Shown here: positions 17,709-26,600 of the stretch, piece after piece
How the letters are laid out: every line of letters begins with the position of its first letter
Numbering within the stretch: position 1 is the first letter of the stretch
Source of the DNA: Hyphomicrobiales bacterium
GTDB taxonomy: Bacteria > Pseudomonadota > Alphaproteobacteria > Rhizobiales > Rhizobiaceae
Length of the DNA: 47,038 nt
Direction of reading: 5' to 3'
Assembly (NCBI GenBank): GCA_900473685.1
Contig: UCNE01000001.1
Coordinates: forward strand, 1-47,038
The notes under the pieces: generated by a model
What the model was told of the DNA's origin: nothing
The model's input: the letters and a program-made list of their open reading frames with translations, nothing else
Database searches by the model: none
Made by a program: the position numbers and the translations under genes

Positions 17709-18353
17709 ATGACGCCAGACATTCAACGGCTGCGGCAGGGCCTTATCGGACGGCGGACATTCATTGCCGGCTGCGCTCTGGTCGCCGGTGGTCTCGCCGC
17801 AATCCCCACGCAGGCCAGCACGGTGATCGGCAAGGCATCGGACGTGCGGGGCAAGGTCGATCTCAAGCGGGCGGAGAAGCAGGCAGGACTGGTGGCCGGC
17901 GGCCAGATCATGGACAACGATTTCGTCACCACCGGCAGCGACAGTTTTGCCGACCTGGCGCTGGTCGGCGATACGCGTATCCTTTTGGGCAGCAAGACCG
18001 AACTGTTGCTCGACAGCTTTATCGCTGGCCAGGGCGGCACGATGGAACTCGGCATGGGCCAGATGGTGTTCGACCGGCCGGAAGGCCTGCCGAAGATCGA
18101 TCTGGCGCTGCGCACCACGTTCGGCATGATCGGCGTGCGGGGCACGAAGTTCTTCGCAGGCCCCAATCGCGGTGTCTTTGCCGTTTTTGTCGAGCATGGC
18201 CAGGTGGCTGTCGATGCCGGTGGCGTCCAGCGGCTGGTCGGCGCCGGTGAAGGCATCGAGATCGCCAAGCCCGGCGATGCGCCGAACAAGACGGTCAAAT
18301 GGAAGGAAGCCCGAATCGTCGAAGCCTATGCCAGCGCCGGGTTGAAGCGCTGA
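17709..18353 (+). CDS. FecR-domain protein with Tat-like signal
   Basis: 214 aa. The N terminus has a twin-arginine-like GRRTFIAGCALVAGGLAAIP with cleavage near TQA-ST (about residue 37), predicting export to the periplasm. The rest is a FecR domain: GKASDVRGKVDLKR, then DNDFVTTGSDSFADLALVGD, TTFGMIGVRGTKFFAG and FVEHGQVAVDAGG. No sigma factor or TonB receptor gene is nearby, so it is not an iron-citrate-type system. Instead it is convergent with a CHASE2-adenylate cyclase, a combination that suggests envelope sensing. AAGGAG precedes the ATG. Confidence 0.88.
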   Translation: MTPDIQRLRQGLIGRRTFIAGCALVAGGLAAIPTQASTVIGKASDVRGKVDLKRAEKQAGLVAGGQIMDNDFVTTGSDSFADLALVGDTRILLGSKTELLLDSFIAGQGGTMELGMGQMVFDRPEGLPKIDLALRTTFGMIGVRGTKFFAGPNRGVFAVFVEHGQVAVDAGGVQRLVGAGEGIEIAKPGDAPNKTVKWKEARIVEAYASAGLKR

Positions 18354-18359
18354 GCCTGT

Positions 18360-20216
18360 TCAGGCCTGATTGGTGAACAGTTCCATTTCGCCAAAACCGC
18401 GAATCTCGTGCATGCCGACCGAGCGCAGCATGCGCCCACTCTGGACGGCGGCTTCCGGGCCAATACAGATGGCGGTGCCGAGGAACTTGTTGGCCTCCTG
18501 AAGCCGGGCAGCAAGATTGATGCAGTCACCATGTGCCGTGTAGTCCAGCTTGCCGCCGGCGCCGACTTCACCCAGCACAGCGATCCCTGTCTCGATGCCG
18601 ATGCGGGTGCGACCGAACTGGTGTTCGGCAAAACCCTGCCGCCTTCGCATTTCCTCCGTCAGCGCCCGGATCGCTTCTGCGCAGTCGATCGCCTTGTTGA
18701 CGTGGTCGGCGAGGTCCTCCGGCGCATTGAAGAACGCATGCACGGCATCGCCGACCACCTTGTCGACCATGCCCCCATACCGGGCGACGAGGCCGTTGAC
18801 CTCGGCATAATAGATGTCGAGCAGCGTGACGAGATCGCGTGGCGGAAGCTTCTGGGATAGTGTGGAAAAGCCCTCGATATCGGTAAACAGCGCGGTCACC
18901 GGACGTTCCTCTCCGGCGACGCGGTCATCATCCGGATTATCGATATAGCGGGCGACGACGGATTGCGGCAGGTATTGTGAGAACTTGCTGCGCGCCGTGG
19001 ATTCCGCCCGCCGGACGTGGGCGAACTGCAGCGTGCTGGTGACGGCAAGCACGAAGACCAGAGCAAGGCTGATGCCAACGGCATCGACCAGGAGAGCGGA
19101 ACCGGCATAGATTGCGGCGGCCGCGCCGATCGTGGCGGAGATTGCGAGAAGGCCGAGGGCAACGGAGGTGACCGGCCGCAGGCGCGTGGCAACAAACGCC
19201 ACCAAAAGCCCGCCGATCAGGGCGAGGGCGGCTTCGAATAAAGGAAGCCTTGCCTGCCTCTCGGGAATGAAGCCGGAGAGCACGGCATTGGCGATGTCGG
19301 CATGGATCTGCACCGATGGCTCAAGCGGCATCGAGGCAGTAGAGCGCAGGCCACCGAGATTGGGCAGGCTGCTGCCGATCAGCACCGTCTTGTTCTTGAA
19401 GCGTTCATCGGCGACCGCACCATTCAGCACATCGCCCGCCGACACCGTACGCGCCTCGATGGTGGCAATGGGGCTCGCGGCAAAACGCAGGCTGCCATCC
19501 TCGTCCAGTTCGATCAACCGGCTCTCCAGTTTCAGCCAGGCGGGTTGCCCACCGAGAATCGGCGTGCGGCCGCCGGCGGCCAGACGGGCGGCTTCCAGCC
19601 CCAGCGCCGGATAGGCGTCATTGCCGATGATCGAGAAAGCCTGGGCCCGGCGGATACGGGCATCCTCGTCACCGACCAGGAACGCAGCCGCTGCCGAGTG
19701 CGATGCGGCTTGCAGGAAACTGCAGGATGCTTCCGCGCCGTTGATGAACCAGAGATCGGGGATGGTGACCGGCTTGCGCACGGCAACCGGCGGCACGGGG
19801 GCCGGATGTTCCGGCCCGCCATCGGCAATGAGGAAGCCGAGAATGACCGGCACGCTGGAAATCGCCTGCGTCAGTGCGACATTGGATGGTTCTGCCGGAT
19901 CGCAAGCCGTACTGAAGATGAAATCGACAGCAACGGCCCTGGCGCCGGCCTTGGACAGGCGTGACAGAAGATCGGCCGTTTCTGTCCGGCCCCAGGTCTT
20001 GTCCGGTAATTGCTGCATCGATTTGCGGTCGACGTCGATGACGACGATCTCCGCAGATTGCGGAGCTGGAACCCATTGGGTGAGGGAATCGAAAAACTGT
20101 TCCCGCTGCGTCTCGAGCGCCTGCTCACCATAGAAGAACAGCAGCAATGCGCCGAGAAGGCTCGCCGCCATCCCCGCGAAAAGCGGCCTGATTCGCGGCA
20201 GGCGGAAATTTTTCAA
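18360..20216 (-). CDS. CHASE2-domain class III adenylate/guanylate cyclase
   Basis: Membrane-bound cyclase, about 618 aa. One TM helix (about 13-30) is followed by an extracytoplasmic CHASE2 sensor to about 305, three TM helices (about 325-400), then the catalytic domain. Metal aspartates are visible in ALFTDIEGFSTLS and VVGDAVHAFFNAP. The substrate region GGKLDYTAHGD and the NLAARLQEAN arginine fit adenylate cyclases. The TTG at 20216 is taken as start: GAGGAA inside the end of the upstream Crp gene lies 7-8 nt before it, and the gene would begin 4 bp after that stop. A longer in-frame ATG at 20282 lies inside the Crp-like gene. cAMP made here could act on that Crp-like regulator, which is inference. 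Confidence 0.92.
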   Translation of the reverse strand: MKNFRLPRIRPLFAGMAASLLGALLLFFYGEQALETQREQFFDSLTQWVPAPQSAEIVVIDVDRKSMQQLPDKTWGRTETADLLSRLSKAGARAVAVDFIFSTACDPAEPSNVALTQAISSVPVILGFLIADGGPEHPAPVPPVAVRKPVTIPDLWFINGAEASCSFLQAASHSAAAAFLVGDEDARIRRAQAFSIIGNDAYPALGLEAARLAAGGRTPILGGQPAWLKLESRLIELDEDGSLRFAASPIATIEARTVSAGDVLNGAVADERFKNKTVLIGSSLPNLGGLRSTASMPLEPSVQIHADIANAVLSGFIPERQARLPLFEAALALIGGLLVAFVATRLRPVTSVALGLLAISATIGAAAAIYAGSALLVDAVGISLALVFVLAVTSTLQFAHVRRAESTARSKFSQYLPQSVVARYIDNPDDDRVAGEERPVTALFTDIEGFSTLSQKLPPRDLVTLLDIYYAEVNGLVARYGGMVDKVVGDAVHAFFNAPEDLADHVNKAIDCAEAIRALTEEMRRRQGFAEHQFGRTRIGIETGIAVLGEVGAGGKLDYTAHGDCINLAARLQEANKFLGTAICIGPEAAVQSGRMLRSVGMHEIRGFGEMELFTNQA

Positions 20217-20220
20217 GGGG

Positions 20221-20925
20221 TTATTCCTCTTCCGGTTCCGCGATCCTCTGCAGGCGGCCGATATGGCAGGTGATGACGCCATCGGCCCGCTTGATCGCTG
20301 AACATTCCTCCAGTGCCAGAATGGCCCGGTTCACCTTGGGGCGGCTGGCGCCCAGTATGCCGGCAATATCCGACTGGCTGAGCGTCAGCCGCAGATTGGC
20401 GCTTTCAGGCAGTTCGGTTCCGTGGATTTGTTTCAGCGTAGCCAGGAAAAAGCGCGCGACGCGGGCGTGCAGGTCGTAAAGCGCGATCGTCTCCAGCCGG
20501 TCGGTGGTGTCGCGCAGCTGCGAGCAGAGATAGCGGATGATCGATTCGGCGGCATTCGGTGTGTGGGTGATGAAGTCGAGGAAGGCCTTTTTGCCGATGA
20601 CATAGCCTTCCGTCGCGGTGATCGCCGTGGCGTCGGCGGAACGTGGCTGGTTATCGAGAATGGCCATCTCCCCGAAAAGGGCGCCGGCCTCGATATGGCG
20701 CAGCAGCAATTCGCGGCCCTGGGGCGTGATCAGTGACAGCTTGATACGGCCGGACAGGACGGCAATCATGTAATTGCCTTCATCGCCGCGCTGGAAAATC
20801 ACCGTTCCCGGTGTCCATTTGCGATAGGTTGCAAGTGCTGCGATCGCGGATATCGTTTCCTTGTCGAATTCCTCGAAAATCGGAAAGGAACGCCAGAAGG
20901 CCGGACTCTTGTTGATCTCGCTCAT
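20221..20925 (-). CDS. Crp/Fnr-family transcription regulator
   Basis: 234 aa. The N-terminal cyclic-nucleotide-binding-like beta roll (KWTPGTVIFQRGDEGNYMIAVLSGRIKL, HIEAGALFGEMAILDNQPRSADATA) has the GEMAILD-x-QPRSA phosphate-cassette pattern seen in cAMP binders. A winged-helix domain follows (LTLSQSDIAGILGASRPKVNRAI). No Fnr-type cysteine cluster is present. ATG 20925 is preferred over two upstream in-frame ATGs because GGGGAAG lies just before it. It ends in PEEE, 4 bp before the cyclase TTG start, so the two genes are one operon. A TGTGA half-site upstream could allow autoregulation, but the other half is poor. Confidence 0.92.
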   Translation of the reverse strand: MSEINKSPAFWRSFPIFEEFDKETISAIAALATYRKWTPGTVIFQRGDEGNYMIAVLSGRIKLSLITPQGRELLLRHIEAGALFGEMAILDNQPRSADATAITATEGYVIGKKAFLDFITHTPNAAESIIRYLCSQLRDTTDRLETIALYDLHARVARFFLATLKQIHGTELPESANLRLTLSQSDIAGILGASRPKVNRAILALEECSAIKRADGVITCHIGRLQRIAEPEEE

Positions 20926-21220
20926 TTGCTTCCCCGTCCGCAAATTCATTGCTGCCCCGCTGAAATTCTTCTCGTAGTCTTGGCGGCGTTGCAACAAAAA
21001 ACACTATCGAAGCCGCAATGCCCAAGGATATGCTGGCGATGCCGGGTGGATTCGCTGTCACAATGACGCGTTACAAGGGTGATGGGTACCTGGTTGACGA
21101 TCCGCATTGGTCGTCTACTTATTGTGAACGATCTGTCTCCGGCGCATGGGCTGGATGAATTTGGAATTGCTGATAAATCTGTCGCCAACTTGAACTTGAA
21201 CCCAAACCGGAGCTTCTCCA
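20926..21220. other. Intergenic region between crp-like gene and doxX-like gene
   Basis: 295 bp between divergent genes; both promoters should lie here. I see no strong -35/-10 pair, only a tandem TTGAAC-TTGAAC just upstream of the DoxX gene and an imperfect Crp half-site near 21058. Confidence 0.5.
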
Positions 21221-21604
21221 ATGCCGCAGAATGCAGTCCTCCTCGTTGCGCGTATCCTTCTGTCGATCCTCTTCATCATTGCCGGCTACGGCAAGCTCAC
21301 AGCACTCGGCGGCACCGCCGGCTATTTCGGCAGCATGGGCCTGCCGCTCCCGATGGTCACCGCCATCATCGTTATGGCTGTCGAACTGCTTGGTGGCCTT
21401 GCGATCCTGCTCGGCCTCTTCGCTCGCCCGGCTGCCTATATCCTGGCGCTCTTCTGCGTTGCCACGGCGTTCATTGGCCACGGTGACTTCTCGGTTGCCG
21501 GCAACGACATCCACTTCATGAAGAACCTGGCTATTGCGGGCGGCTTCCTGTTCGTCGCCACCTTCGGTGCCGGTGCTCTTTCGGTCGATGCCAAGCGCGC
21601 CTGA
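21221..21604 (+). CDS. DoxX-family membrane protein
   Basis: 127 aa, four predicted membrane helices. The typical DoxX order is seen: LLVARILLSILFIIAGYGKL, then YFGSMGLPLPMVTAIIVMAVELLGGLAILLG, and FIGHGDF before the last helix pair. DoxX proteins are small inner-membrane proteins linked to redox and thiosulfate metabolism in some organisms; the role here is unknown. Single gene, with RBS GGAG and a strong terminator. Confidence 0.9.
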   Translation: MPQNAVLLVARILLSILFIIAGYGKLTALGGTAGYFGSMGLPLPMVTAIIVMAVELLGGLAILLGLFARPAAYILALFCVATAFIGHGDFSVAGNDIHFMKNLAIAGGFLFVATFGAGALSVDAKRA

Positions 21605-21627
21605 TTGCTGATAGTTTGATCAAGAAA

Positions 21628-21660
21628 AGCCCGCCGGTTGGAAAAACCGGCGGGCTTTTT
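21628..21660. terminator. Bidirectional terminator between doxX-like and fucU-like genes
   Basis: A 12-bp stem (21628-21639 with 21645-21656), loop GGAAA, T-run on the plus strand and a matching A-run before it, so it can end both convergent transcripts. Confidence 0.9.
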
Positions 21661-21676
21661 CGTGCCTGGATAATCG

Positions 21677-22105
21677 TTAGGGATAGATGACGCCCTTGCG
21701 CAGGATGACATTGCCGTAAAGTCGCGGTTCGCTGGTCTGGACGACGGTATGAGCCGCGCGAACCCTTGGATAGAATTCCGGCCCGAGAAGCGGTGTGACT
21801 GCACGGTCGGGTTCGTATTTGGCGCAGCAGTCAATAATGTCCTGATGTACGGGGTCGAGTGCATCGCGATCTTGTTTCACGGTGGCGCGAAAAATTGCCG
21901 ACGGTACGAAATCGTCGATCGGCAGGACGCTGAGGATGGCGTCGAGAACCGGAATCAGATGATGCCCGTCGAGCCGGATCAGGCGGCGGCCGTGTTCGAG
22001 GCCGGGATAGTTGCCATCGACCAATGCGATTTCATCGCCGTGGCCCATGGCGCGCAATGTACTTAAAAGCTCGGGGCTTAAAAGCGGGTTCAGACCTTTC
22101 AGCAT
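21677..22105 (-). CDS. RbsD/FucU-family sugar mutarotase
   Basis: 142 aa, complete. Begins MLKGLNPLLSPELLSTLRAM and carries the MGHGDEIALVDGNYP motif with the catalytic His, ending YGNVILRKGVIYP as in FucU. The family interconverts alpha and beta anomers of free sugars (fucose, ribose), preparing them for the next enzyme. The start codon overlaps the frcR stop by one base (TGATG), so it is co-translated with the repressor of the fructose operon and is probably part of that regulon. The true sugar is not shown by sequence. Confidence 0.9.
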   Translation of the reverse strand: MLKGLNPLLSPELLSTLRAMGHGDEIALVDGNYPGLEHGRRLIRLDGHHLIPVLDAILSVLPIDDFVPSAIFRATVKQDRDALDPVHQDIIDCCAKYEPDRAVTPLLGPEFYPRVRAAHTVVQTSEPRLYGNVILRKGVIYP

Positions 22106-23337
22106 CAGGGTGTTTCCTTGAAAAGAACGTTTGTGTCGATGAGGTAACGGGAAAACAGCGGCAGGCTGGCGCCGCCGATGGCGCGGGCCTGCGCGCCGAC
22201 AGCGCCTTCGATGATATCAGGCAGGATGACGCCTTCGAGATCAAGCTCGCCGGCCGCGTTGCGGATTGCGGCAACGATGCGCTCGCGTACCCAGCCGGGA
22301 AAGCCGCCGTCGATCACAGCGGCGCCGAAATCGATGATCGAGGCCGATGAAACGATGGCCTGCGCCAATGCTGCGGCCGTCAGCTGGATCCACGTTTCCA
22401 GCGGTTCGCCGAAATCGATCCATTCATCGGCGGAATACCAGAGTGGCTTCGGGTCTATGCCCCTCTCGCGCAGCAGATTTTCGAGTACGTATATCGAGGC
22501 GATCTTCAACAGCTGCTGCGGCTTGCCGTTCTTGTCGGATACCTGCAGCGGGCCGACGGCGCCTGCCGTTCCGGTCCGGCCGGAAAACAGTGCGGAATTC
22601 AGGACGATGCCGCCGCCGATGAACGAGCCGATATAGAAATAGATGAAATCCGGATAGGAAGAACCGACCCCGAAGATCAGTTCGGCGCCACAGGCGCTGG
22701 TCGCGTCGTTCTGCATCAGGACGGGGTGATGGGTGCGGGCCGCCACCTCACCGCGCAGGTCGAAACCGCGCCAGTTGTTCATCGCCTCTTTCGGAGCGCC
22801 GGTCTCTTCGGCCCAGCTCCAGAGCTGGAAGGGGGTAGCGATGCCGACGCCTGCGATACGTTCACGTTGTTCCGCAGTCAGCATCTTTTCAAGTTTCGGG
22901 ATGCCTTCCGTGATGAAGGACAGGATGTCGCCGGGCATCGGATAGGCATGGGCCTGATGCAACTGCAGGCGGATATTGCCGACGAAATCCATCAGCACGA
23001 GATCGCAGCTGCGCCGGCCGATCTTGACGCCGTAAGAATAGACCGCATCCGGGTTGAGCCGCATCGGGATCGACGGCTGGCCGACACGGCCGCGCACGGG
23101 CTCGCCGCGCATCAGCAGGTTATCCTTCTCAAGTGCTCGCATGATGACGGTCACCGTCTGCGCCGAAAGGCCGGAACGCCGGGCGATATCGGCCTTCGAC
23201 AGGCTGCCGTGGCGGCGTACCAGCGACATGACCAGCCGTTCGTTATAGGCGCGGACGCGGGTCAGGTTTGCGCCGCCGCCAGGATCGAAAACGTCCGGAA
23301 CGGTCGATGCACCGCCGGAACCGGCTTGTGATGTCAT
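22105..23337 (-). CDS. frcR: ROK-family transcriptional repressor of the fructose operon
   Basis: 410 aa. An N-terminal winged helix (SLSKADIARRSGLSAQTVTVIMRALE) is followed by a ROK sugar-kinase-like domain. The nucleotide-binding segment is degenerate (YSYGVKIGRRSCDLVLMDF), so it should bind a sugar rather than phosphorylate it. It lies divergent from frcBCAK, the position and type of frcR in Sinorhizobium meliloti; the name is given by that match. GGGAGG precedes the ATG. It is expected to bind A/T-rich repeats in the 301-bp gap before frcB. Confidence 0.87.
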   Translation of the reverse strand: MTSQAGSGGASTVPDVFDPGGGANLTRVRAYNERLVMSLVRRHGSLSKADIARRSGLSAQTVTVIMRALEKDNLLMRGEPVRGRVGQPSIPMRLNPDAVYSYGVKIGRRSCDLVLMDFVGNIRLQLHQAHAYPMPGDILSFITEGIPKLEKMLTAEQRERIAGVGIATPFQLWSWAEETGAPKEAMNNWRGFDLRGEVAARTHHPVLMQNDATSACGAELIFGVGSSYPDFIYFYIGSFIGGGIVLNSALFSGRTGTAGAVGPLQVSDKNGKPQQLLKIASIYVLENLLRERGIDPKPLWYSADEWIDFGEPLETWIQLTAAALAQAIVSSASIIDFGAAVIDGGFPGWVRERIVAAIRNAAGELDLEGVILPDIIEGAVGAQARAIGGASLPLFSRYLIDTNVLFKETP

Positions 23338-23492
23338 GCCCGTTACCTCCCTAAAGCGCGATCTCCTATCCGGGTTGGGTTGTTCCGGACTGGCCTCCTG
23401 ATCACGCCTTGCATTTTATTTCTTGCGTACACTGCAACCACGAGGAGCGCATGCACATTTTCTGCGCAGAGAATGGCACAGATTTTTAATAA

Positions 23493-23531
23493 TTCAATTT
23501 GATTTATTTATTGACAGCATTTCATTTTGAT
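23493..23531 (+). promoter_or_regulatory. frcB promoter region with two A/T-rich repeats
   Basis: A -35-like TTGACA (23511-23516) is flanked by two near-identical 11-mers, TTCAATTTGAT (23493-23503) and TTCATTTTGAT (23521-23531), start to start 28 bp. No good -10 is evident. A/T-rich TTCA/TTTGAT repeats resemble ROK repressor sites (NagC/Mlc type), so they are candidate FrcR operators. A further perfect 10-bp palindrome TCTGCGCAGA lies at 23461-23470. Confidence 0.45.
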
Positions 23532-23638
23532 GTTTGTTTTGTGTCCGGAAGCGCCACCCGCTCAGAGGAGATGATGCGGTGGGCGAAGCCTGACGGGCCG
23601 GTTCGCCGGTGCCATTTTTCAATCCTTGGGAGGATTTC

Positions 23639-24664
23639 ATGAAGAAGACTATTGTTTCCGCCGCTCTCGGCGCGCTGGCGCTTGGCGTCGTATTTGCAGC
23701 CCCTGCCCAGGCCGCCGGCGTTTCGGCCTGCCTGATCACCAAGACCGATACCAACCCTTTCTTCGTCAAGATGAAGGAAGGTGCCGCAGCCAAGGCCAAG
23801 GAACTGGGCGTTGATCTGAAGTCCTACGCCGGCAAGGTCGATGGCGATCATGACAGCCAGGTTGCCGCCATCGAATCCTGCATCGCCGATGGCGCCAAGG
23901 GTATCCTGATCGCCGCTTCCGACACCAAGGCGATCGTTGACCAGGTCAAGAAGGCGCAGGATGCCGGTCTTCTGGTGATCGCGCTCGACACGCCACTCGA
24001 TCCGGCCACCGCTGCTGACGCAACATTCGCAACAGACAACCTGCAGGCCGGCAAGTTGATCGGCGCCTGGGCTGCCGCAACACTCGGCGACAAGGCCAAG
24101 GATGCCAAGATCGGCTTCCTCGATCTCGTTCCCTCGCAGCCGACCGTCGACGTTCTGCGCGACCAGGGCTTCATGATCGGCTTCGGTATCGATCCGAAGG
24201 ATCCGGCGAAGATCGGCGATGAAGACGATCCACGCATCGTCGGCCACGACGTGACCAACGGCAATGAAGAAGGCGGCCGCACTGCCATGGAAAACCTTCT
24301 CCAGAAGGATCCGGACATCAACGTCATCCACACGATCAACGAACCGGCCGCCGTTGGCGCCTATGAAGCGCTGAAGGCCGTCGGCAAGGAAAAGGACGTT
24401 CTGATCGTTTCCGTCGATGGTGGTTGCCCGGGCGTCAAGTCGGTGGCTGAAGGCGTCATCGGCGCGACATCACAGCAATATCCGCTGCTGATGGCCTCGC
24501 TCGGCATCGAAGCGATTGCCCAGTACGCCAAGGACGGCACCAAGCCGAAGCCGACTGCAGGCAAGGATTTCTTCGACACGGGCGTTGCACTCGTCACCGA
24601 CAAGCCGGCGGCCGGCGTCGAGTCGATCGACGTCAAGACCGGCACGGACAAGTGCTGGGGTTGA
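23639..24664 (+). CDS. frcB: Fructose ABC transporter, periplasmic binding protein
   Basis: 341 aa. Signal peptide [20 protein letters not shown], cleaved after AQA at about residue 23, then a Peripla_BP_4 ribose-type fold starting [18 protein letters not shown]. The conserved Cys pair of the fructose subfamily is seen (SACLIT early, DKCWG at the C terminus). Binds sugar in the periplasm and delivers it to FrcC/FrcA. GGAGG precedes the ATG by 6-7 nt. First gene of frcBCAK; the leaky hairpin downstream should make it the most abundant product. Confidence 0.9.
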   Translation: MKKTIVSAALGALALGVVFAAPAQAAGVSACLITKTDTNPFFVKMKEGAAAKAKELGVDLKSYAGKVDGDHDSQVAAIESCIADGAKGILIAASDTKAIVDQVKKAQDAGLLVIALDTPLDPATAADATFATDNLQAGKLIGAWAAATLGDKAKDAKIGFLDLVPSQPTVDVLRDQGFMIGFGIDPKDPAKIGDEDDPRIVGHDVTNGNEEGGRTAMENLLQKDPDINVIHTINEPAAVGAYEALKAVGKEKDVLIVSVDGGCPGVKSVAEGVIGATSQQYPLLMASLGIEAIAQYAKDGTKPKPTAGKDFFDTGVALVTDKPAAGVESIDVKTGTDKCWG

Positions 24665-24698
24665 TGCCTTAGGGCTTTGAGCACACAATCAATATGGA

Positions 24699-24724
24699 AG
24701 GGCGGTTTCAAGGCCGCCCTTTTC
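24699..24724 (+). terminator. Attenuating hairpin between frcB and frcC
   Basis: A 7-bp stem (24699-24705 with 24714-24720) and short T-run inside the 104-bp frcB-frcC gap. Such partial terminators after binding-protein genes raise their level over the permease. It also overlaps the region just upstream of the frcC ribosome site. Confidence 0.7.
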
Positions 24725-24768
24725 AACAACCGGTTGGTAGACCGGTCTCTTGGGAGGGAGGCGTTGTC

Positions 24769-25827
24769 ATGACAAGCGTCCAGGAATTCGAAAAAACACT
24801 GGATCAAAGCGATAAATCCGTCGCTTCATTCGAAGATCGCTCGCCTCTGCGGCGCATCCAGCATTTTCTGCATTCGACACCGGCTGCCGTGCCGGCAATC
24901 GTGCTGATCGTTTCCGTCATCGTGTTCGGCGTCCTGAAGGGCGAGCGGTTCTTCACGGCGGGAACGCTGACACTGATCCTGCAACAGATCGCCGTCGTCG
25001 GCATTCTCGGCGCGGCACAGACCCTGGTCATCCTGACGGCCGGCATCGACCTGTCGATCGGCGTCATCATGGTGCTTTCGGCGGTTGCTATGGGGAATTG
25101 TGCGGTTACCTACGGCATGCCTGCGCCGCTCGCCGTGCTGGTCGGCTTTATCGTCGCTGGCGTTTGCGGCCTGATCAACGGCTTCCTCGTCGCCCGGTTG
25201 AAGCTGCCGCCGTTCATCGTCACGCTCGGAACGTGGAGCATTTTCGCGGCGGCGAACTACATCTACTCCGCCAACGAAACCATTCGCCGCGCCGATATCG
25301 AGGCGTCGGCGCCCTTCCTTGGAATCTTCGGGTACAGTCTGAAGCTCGGCTCGGCGGTGTTCACGCTCGGGGTGATCATGATGGTCGTTCTGGTGCTGGT
25401 GCTCTGGTATGCGCTCAATCACACCGCCTGGGGGAGGCACCTCTATGCCGTCGGCGATGATCCTGAGGCCGCAAAGCTCTCCGGTATCCGCACTGACCGC
25501 GTCCTGCTCGGTACCTATGCGCTGGCCGGTCTGATTGCCGGACTTGCCGCCTGGGTTTCGATCGGCCGCAATGGTTCAATCTCGCCGTCCTGGGCCGTGA
25601 CCGACTACAACCTGCAGGCCATCACCGCGGCGGTGATCGGTGGGATCTCGCTGTTCGGCGGCCGTGGTTCCATCCTTGGAACATTGTTTGGCGCGCTGAT
25701 CGTCGGCGTTGTCTCGATGGGCCTCAACATGCTCGGTGCCGATCCGCAATGGAAAGTCGGTCTTACCGGTGTCCTCATCATCTCGGCCGTCGCGGTCGAC
25801 CAATGGATCAGAAAGGTGGCCGGCTGA
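24769..25827 (+). CDS. frcC: Fructose ABC transporter permease
   Basis: Inner-membrane permease of the ribose/fructose type (BPD_transp_2), 352 aa, about ten membrane helices from residue 40 on. The EAA-like loop region GRHLYAVGDDPEAAKLSGI, which docks the ATPase, is present, as are GIDLSIG and GRGSILGTLFGAL. The ATG at 24769 follows GGGAGG. It ends with TGATG, sharing one base with frcA, so the two are coupled. Confidence 0.92.
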   Translation: MTSVQEFEKTLDQSDKSVASFEDRSPLRRIQHFLHSTPAAVPAIVLIVSVIVFGVLKGERFFTAGTLTLILQQIAVVGILGAAQTLVILTAGIDLSIGVIMVLSAVAMGNCAVTYGMPAPLAVLVGFIVAGVCGLINGFLVARLKLPPFIVTLGTWSIFAAANYIYSANETIRRADIEASAPFLGIFGYSLKLGSAVFTLGVIMMVVLVLVLWYALNHTAWGRHLYAVGDDPEAAKLSGIRTDRVLLGTYALAGLIAGLAAWVSIGRNGSISPSWAVTDYNLQAITAAVIGGISLFGGRGSILGTLFGALIVGVVSMGLNMLGADPQWKVGLTGVLIISAVAVDQWIRKVAG

Positions 25828-26600
25828 TGGAACCTCTTCTCACCGCACGCGGTATCGTCAAGCGCTACGGCCGCGTCACGGCCCTCGATCAGTCCGATTT
25901 CGATCTCTATCCCGGCGAAATCCTCGCCGTGATCGGCGACAATGGTGCGGGAAAATCCTCGCTGATCAAGGCGATCTCAGGCGCCGTCCGGCCTGACGAG
26001 GGGGAAATCCGCCTTGACGGAAAGGTCGTGCACTTTTCCAATCCGATGGAGGCGCGCGCCGCCGGCATCGAGACCGTCTACCAGAACCTTGCGCTGTCGC
26101 CGGCTCTGTCGATCGCCGACAACATGTTCCTCGGCCGGGAAATCCGCAGGAGTGGCCCGATGGGTTCGCTTTTCCGGATGCTCGACCGGCCGAAAATGGA
26201 GAAGATCGCTCGCGAAAAACTGAGCGAACTGGGGCTGATGACGATCCAGAACATCAACCAGGCGGTGGAAACCCTGTCCGGCGGCCAGCGCCAGGGTGTG
26301 GCGGTGGCGCGTGCCGCAGCCTTCGGCTCAAAGGTCATCATTCTCGATGAGCCGACCGCAGCCCTTGGCGTCAAGGAATCGCGCAAGGTCTTGGAACTGA
26401 TCCTCGATGTGCGCAAGCGCGGCCTGCCGATCGTGCTGATCTCGCACAACATGCCGCATGTCTTCGAAGTGGCGGACCGCATCCATATCCACCGGCTCGG
26501 CAAGCGCCTCTGCGTCATCAATCCGAAGGACTATACGATGTCGGATGCCGTCGCCTTCATGACTGGCGCCAAGGTTCCGCCGGAGGCCGCTGCCGCATGA
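25827..26600 (+). CDS. frcA: Fructose ABC transporter ATPase
   Basis: 257 aa, a single ABC domain: Walker A GDNGAGKSS (residues 38-46), signature LSGGQRQ, Walker B VIILDEPTAALG, and H-loop LISHNMP. Ribose-type systems often have a double-length ATPase; the short single-domain form is the one known for FrcA. Powers uptake with FrcB and FrcC. Its last four bases overlap the frcK start (ATGA). Confidence 0.92.
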   Translation: MEPLLTARGIVKRYGRVTALDQSDFDLYPGEILAVIGDNGAGKSSLIKAISGAVRPDEGEIRLDGKVVHFSNPMEARAAGIETVYQNLALSPALSIADNMFLGREIRRSGPMGSLFRMLDRPKMEKIAREKLSELGLMTIQNINQAVETLSGGQRQGVAVARAAAFGSKVIILDEPTAALGVKESRKVLELILDVRKRGLPIVLISHNMPHVFEVADRIHIHRLGKRLCVINPKDYTMSDAVAFMTGAKVPPEAAAA

